Part shown: piece after piece, positions 60,578 to 64,000 of the stretch
Layout: each line of letters starts with the position of its first letter
Numbering within the stretch: position 1 is the first letter of the stretch
NCBI RefSeq assembly: GCF_004217545.1
Contig: NZ_SHKY01000001.1
Location: 3,286,001-3,350,000, forward strand
Source: Krasilnikovia cinnamomea
Lineage (GTDB): Bacteria; Actinomycetota; Actinomycetes; Mycobacteriales; Micromonosporaceae
Direction of reading: 5' to 3'
DNA: 64,000 bases
The notes under the pieces: generated by a model
What the model was told of the DNA's origin: nothing
The model's database searches: none
The model's input: only the letters and a program-made list of their open reading frames with translations
Program-made: the position numbers and the translations under genes

Positions 60578-61483
60578 ATGGGTTTCATGCTCGACGGCAT
60601 CCTCGACTGGTTCGCCGACGCGATCCTGGACGTCTTCAACACCCTCATCGCCGCGATCACCGGAGCGCTGCTGCACACCCCGGACGTCACGGTCCTGCCC
60701 CAGGTGCAGGCCCTGACCGGACGCTCCATCCTCATCGTCGACACCGTCTTTGTGCTGGTGTTCGTCGCCGCCGGCGCGCTCACCATGACAGCGGGCGGCG
60801 ACGAACGCGCCCGCTACGGCGTCAAGGACCTGCTCCCACGCTGTGTGGTCGGGTTCGTCGCCGCGCACTTCTCCCAACTGATCGCCGGCATACTCATCGA
60901 GCTGGCCAACGCGCTGACCGCGGCGCTGACCGATCCCCGCACCGGCGCCGACGGCGGCTTGGCCGGCATCAAGACGCAGATGGGCGCCTCCCGCGATCAC
61001 CTCGGCGGGCTGCTGTTCATCGTCTGCGCCGCGATCATCGTCATGCTGCTCGCCGCGACGGCGATCAGCCTGATCGTCCGGTTCGCGATCGCCCTGGTCC
61101 TCACCACGATCGCGCCGATCGCCCTGGCGATGCACGCCCTGCCGCAGACCGACCCACTGGCCCGCCTGTGGTGGCGCGCCTACGCGGGCATGCTGGCGGT
61201 GCCCGTCGCGCAGGGCATGTTCCTGGCAGCCGGGCAGTGGATGCTGCTCGACACCGCCCACATGCTGCCGCTGTTGGGCCTGCCCGTGGAACCCGGCGGC
61301 GTGATCAACCTGTTCGTCGTGATGGTGCTGCTGTGGACCGCGGTCAAGGTCCCCGGCTGGATGCGCCGACTCGTCACAGCACCCGGCGCCCGCAACACCA
61401 ACATCGTCGGCGCGGCCGTACGCATCGTCGTGGTGCAGCAGATCAGCCGCGTGATCCCCGGGATCGGCCGCCTCGCCCGCTGA
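60578..61483 (+). CDS. TrbL/VirB6-like conjugation membrane protein
   Basis: 301 residues. About six hydrophobic segments, among them SILIVDTVFVLVFVAAGALTM, VVGFVAAHFSQLIAGILI, GGLLFIVCAAIIVMLLAATAISLIVRFAIALVLTTIAPIALAMHAL and VINLFVVMVLLWTAVKV. This polytopic layout next to VirB2-like and VirB4 genes identifies the VirB6/TrbL channel component. Starts 5 bases after the pilin gene stop. Confidence 0.82.
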   Translation: MGFMLDGILDWFADAILDVFNTLIAAITGALLHTPDVTVLPQVQALTGRSILIVDTVFVLVFVAAGALTMTAGGDERARYGVKDLLPRCVVGFVAAHFSQLIAGILIELANALTAALTDPRTGADGGLAGIKTQMGASRDHLGGLLFIVCAAIIVMLLAATAISLIVRFAIALVLTTIAPIALAMHALPQTDPLARLWWRAYAGMLAVPVAQGMFLAAGQWMLLDTAHMLPLLGLPVEPGGVINLFVVMVLLWTAVKVPGWMRRLVTAPGARNTNIVGAAVRIVVVQQISRVIPGIGRLAR

Positions 61484-61556
61484 CGCCCCTAGCGTTGCGC
61501 GCCGCGGCCCGGCGCTCTTACGCCAAGACCACCTCCTCTGTCTGGAAGGCAATGCG

Positions 61557-62522
61557 ATGAGTTCTGCCCACCCTGACGGCCCGGACGTCCGGGCGAAGAT
61601 GGCCGCCGACGTGGACGCCCCCGACAAGGTCCTCTACGGCCTGACGTTCCGCCAGCTCGCCCTGCTCGCGGTGGCCGCCGTCGTCTTCTACGCCGCCTGG
61701 CGCGGCCTGCACACGCTCGTGCCGACCGCGCTGCTGCTCGGCGCGGCCGTGGTGTTCGGCGGCCTGGCGTTCGGCCTGGCCGTCGGGCGCCGCGACGGAC
61801 TTCCCCTGGACCTGTGGCTGCTGGCCGCGATCCGGCACTCCCGCGCCCCGCGGGCGCTGTCGACCACCGACACGACCTCCAGCACCCCGGACTGGGTGCA
61901 GGCACCGAAACCAACGGTGCTGCCGGCCCCGTTGAAGCTGCCCGCCGACGCCATCGCCGCCGACGGACAGATCAGCCTCGGCGCCGTGCGGGCGGCGATG
62001 GTCGCTGCGACCAGCGTCAACCTGCACCTGCGCACCCCCGGCGAGCAGGCCGCCCTGATCGACACCTACGGCCGGTGGCTCAACAGCCTGTCCACGCCCA
62101 CGCAGATCGTGGTGTCCGCCCAACCGGTCGACCTGCGCTCGCACGCCAGGTCCCTGGCCGCCGCCGCGCCCGCCCTGCCGCACCCGGCCCTGGCCGCGGC
62201 GTGCGCTGATCACGCCCGGTTCCTCGACGACCTCGCCGAACGCCGCGACCCGCTGCGCCGCCAGGTCCTCGTCGTCACCCGCACCCCGGCGGGGGAGCGC
62301 GGGGAGCACGCCGCCCGCAGGCGCGCCGACGACACCGTGCGCGCCCTGTCCGGCCTCGGCGTCACCACCCGCGCCCTGGACGGTCCGGCCGTGACCGCGG
62401 CGATCGCCGCAGCCGCCGACCCGTACCGGCCGCCGCGCCCCGGCGGCCTGGCCGCCCCCGACACCGTCATCACCGCCTCCGCCACCCGCCCACACCGCCA
62501 CGCGAAGGACCGGCCGTCATGA
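61557..62522 (+). CDS. PrgI family conjugation protein
   Basis: 321 residues; GGAAGG before the ATG. The N-terminal 80 residues (VRAKMAADVDAPDKVLYGLTFRQLALLAVAAVVFYAAWRGL, then LLLGAAVVFGGLAFGLAVG) carry the two membrane helices of PrgI/VirB3-like proteins. Residues 100-321 form a soluble extension with RTPGEQAALIDTYGRWLNSLSTPTQIVVSAQPVDL, as seen in actinomycete members. Stop overlaps the VirB4 start (ATGA). Confidence 0.85.
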   Translation: MSSAHPDGPDVRAKMAADVDAPDKVLYGLTFRQLALLAVAAVVFYAAWRGLHTLVPTALLLGAAVVFGGLAFGLAVGRRDGLPLDLWLLAAIRHSRAPRALSTTDTTSSTPDWVQAPKPTVLPAPLKLPADAIAADGQISLGAVRAAMVAATSVNLHLRTPGEQAALIDTYGRWLNSLSTPTQIVVSAQPVDLRSHARSLAAAAPALPHPALAAACADHARFLDDLAERRDPLRRQVLVVTRTPAGERGEHAARRRADDTVRALSGLGVTTRALDGPAVTAAIAAAADPYRPPRPGGLAAPDTVITASATRPHRHAKDRPS

Positions 62523-64000
62523 ACCTGACCCGCAAGACAAGCCCCGACGCGCACCCGCGCGAGACACCAGTGGCGGCAACGCGCCTCACCGCGGGTGCCG
62601 GGGTCGCCGCCGCGGTCGCGCCGGGCTCGGTGGAGGTGATGCCGCGGATGCTGCGCGTCAGCGACGGCTACGCCTGCACACTGGTCGTCACCGGCTACCC
62701 CGCCGAAGTCGGACCGGCCTGGCTCGAACCGCTACTGTCCTGGCCCGGCCGTCTCGACCTGGCCATGCACATCGACCCGCTGCCCGCACCGATCGCCGCC
62801 TCCCGACTGCGCAACCAGCGGGCCCGCTTCGAATCGTCGCGGCGGGCCGACACGAGCAAGGGCAAACTCGTCGACCCGTACCTGGAGGCAGCCGCCGACG
62901 ACGCCGCCGACCTGGCCCAGCGGCTGGCCCGCGGCGTGTCGAAACTGTTCCGGGTCGGGCTGTACCTGACAGTGCACGCCCGCACCGAACCCGAACTGCT
63001 CGACGCGTGCGCGCAGGTGAAGGCCGCCGCCGCGTCCACCCTGATCGAGGTCCAGCCCGCCACGTGGCGGCATCTCGCCGGGTGGACCACCACCCTGCCC
63101 ATGGCCACCGACTCGCTGCAGATGCTGCGCACCATGGACACCCAGGCCCTCGCGGCCGCGTTCCCGCTGGCGAGCCCGGACCTGCCCGCGCCGCTGCCCG
63201 GCGACCCGCAGACCGTCGGCGGCACCCTGTACGGCATCAACCCCGACTCCAACGGGATCGTCTGGTGGGACCGCTGGAGCCAGGAGAACCACAACTCCGT
63301 CGTCCTCGCGCGTTCCGGCGCCGGGAAGTCGTACTTCCTGAAGCTGGAGATCCTGCGCAATCTGCACCAGGGCGTGCAGGTGTCGGTGATCGACCCGGAG
63401 GACGAATACCTGCGCCTGGCCGACGCGGTCGGCGGCAGCGTCGTGCGCCTCGGACACGCCGGGGTGAAGATCAACCCCCTCGACCTGCCCACCGGGGACA
63501 CCCGCCCCGACCTCCTGACCCGCCGGGGCCTGTTCCTGCACACGCTCATCTCCGTGCTGTTGGGACACCAGCCGCCACCGCAGGAACGGGCGGCCCTGGA
63601 CCGGGCCATCCTGGATGTCTACCGCCGCGCCGGCATCACCGCCGACCCCGCCACCCACCACCGCAGCGCGCCGCTGCTCGGCGATCTCACCGCCTGCCTG
63701 CGCGACGACGCGCAGGACGCGGCGGCACAGCAGCTCGCCGCGCGCCTGGCGCCGTGGGTGGACGGGTCGTTCTCCGAGTTGTTCAACGGGCCGACGACCA
63801 CCCTGCCCGACGGGCACCTGGTCGTCTGGTCCCTGCGGCACCTGCCCGACGAGATCCGCACCGTCGGCACCCTGCTCGCCCTGGACTCGATCTGGCGCGG
63901 CGTCGACGCTCCCGGCGCGAAGGGCCACGGCGTCCGCCGGCTCGTGGTGGTCGACGAGGCGTGGTTGCTGCTGCGCGACGGCGAAGGCGCGAGGTTCCTG
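62519..64000 (+). CDS. VirB4 family type IV secretion ATPase (partial)
   Basis: 494 residues to the window edge. After a ~230-residue N-terminal domain the FtsK/HerA-like ATPase core begins: Walker A VLARSGAGKSYFLKLEI at about residues 261-277, SVIDPEDEYLRLADAVGG next, and Walker B RLVVVDEAWLLL near 478-489. VirB4 energises pilus assembly and substrate transfer at the inner membrane. The last motifs lie beyond the window. Confidence 0.93.
   Translation, partial: MNLTRKTSPDAHPRETPVAATRLTAGAGVAAAVAPGSVEVMPRMLRVSDGYACTLVVTGYPAEVGPAWLEPLLSWPGRLDLAMHIDPLPAPIAASRLRNQRARFESSRRADTSKGKLVDPYLEAAADDAADLAQRLARGVSKLFRVGLYLTVHARTEPELLDACAQVKAAAASTLIEVQPATWRHLAGWTTTLPMATDSLQMLRTMDTQALAAAFPLASPDLPAPLPGDPQTVGGTLYGINPDSNGIVWWDRWSQENHNSVVLARSGAGKSYFLKLEILRNLHQGVQVSVIDPEDEYLRLADAVGGSVVRLGHAGVKINPLDLPTGDTRPDLLTRRGLFLHTLISVLLGHQPPPQERAALDRAILDVYRRAGITADPATHHRSAPLLGDLTACLRDDAQDAAAQQLAARLAPWVDGSFSELFNGPTTTLPDGHLVVWSLRHLPDEIRTVGTLLALDSIWRGVDAPGAKGHGVRRLVVVDEAWLLLRDGEGARFL

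Larger units (their letters stand above)
47473..64000. mobile_element. Integrative conjugative element (left end to window edge)
   Basis: The stretch begins with a tyrosine integrase next to an excisionase-like gene and ends in a type IV secretion operon, with methyltransferase-type cargo between, the layout of actinomycete integrative conjugative elements of the VirB4/PrgI type. The right end, relaxase and replication genes lie outside the window. No tRNA gene or clear attachment core is visible near 47300-47470, so the exact left boundary is inferred. Confidence 0.75.

Overview
The window comes from a high-GC actinomycete chromosome. GC is high throughout, GTG starts and ATGA/GTGA stop-start overlaps are common, and the gene content (EspC/WXG100-type proteins, VapBC45-like and Imm1/Imm52 immunity genes, GPP34 protein, APC permease, actinomycete-type conjugation genes) fits Pseudonocardiales or Micromonosporales. 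I cannot name a species. Most of the window is accessory DNA.

Layout. 1-1558: end of a Tn7/Tn5053-type transposition module (partial TniB, then TniQ with extra zinc fingers), followed by a small unknown gene, a decayed IS110 transposase and a 5'-half tRNA-Arg relic. 4486-6184: a small operon of type VII secretion-like proteins. 7398-19045: a seven-gene restriction-modification-like locus (AIPR protein, MORC/MutL-like ATPase, PD-(D/E)XK protein, Z1 helicase, a cytosine methyltransferase fused to an endonuclease-III-like domain, a second MORC-like ATPase, Vsr). After an IS256 relic, 20337-23796 holds a tightly coupled three-gene operon (GHKL ATPase, unknown, DUF6339-like) that is a candidate uncharacterised defence system. 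24324-25486 is a VapBC45-like toxin-antitoxin pair, 26088 an orphan nuclease-like gene, and 27603-33058 a secreted polymorphic toxin with Tox-REase-5 domain, Imm52 immunity and an orphan Imm1 gene.

33192-39614: a leftward operon of CgeB-like glycosyltransferase, thymidylate-synthase-family enzyme with the Asn-to-Asp change typical of cytosine-nucleotide hydroxymethylases, NDP kinase, radical SAM enzyme, DnaQ-like exonuclease and (beyond an inserted IS982) an aldo/keto reductase. It looks like an undescribed nucleotide-modifying pathway. Upstream are GPP34, acetamidase and permease genes, separated by two strong hairpins. 43083-47225 holds ordinary regulators and an aminoglycoside-phosphotransferase-like kinase.

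47473 to the right edge: an integrative conjugative element: integrase, excisionase-like HTH protein, a leftward cargo operon of DNA methyltransferases and a PAPS-reductase-like enzyme (several of them broken), an inserted recombinase trio, and a rightward type IV secretion operon (VirB2-like, TrbL/VirB6-like, PrgI, VirB4). The two ICE operons share a 37-bp inverted regulatory repeat.

Functions are from motif recognition by eye; no database search was run. Stop-start overlaps, repeats and catalytic residues were read directly from the sequence.
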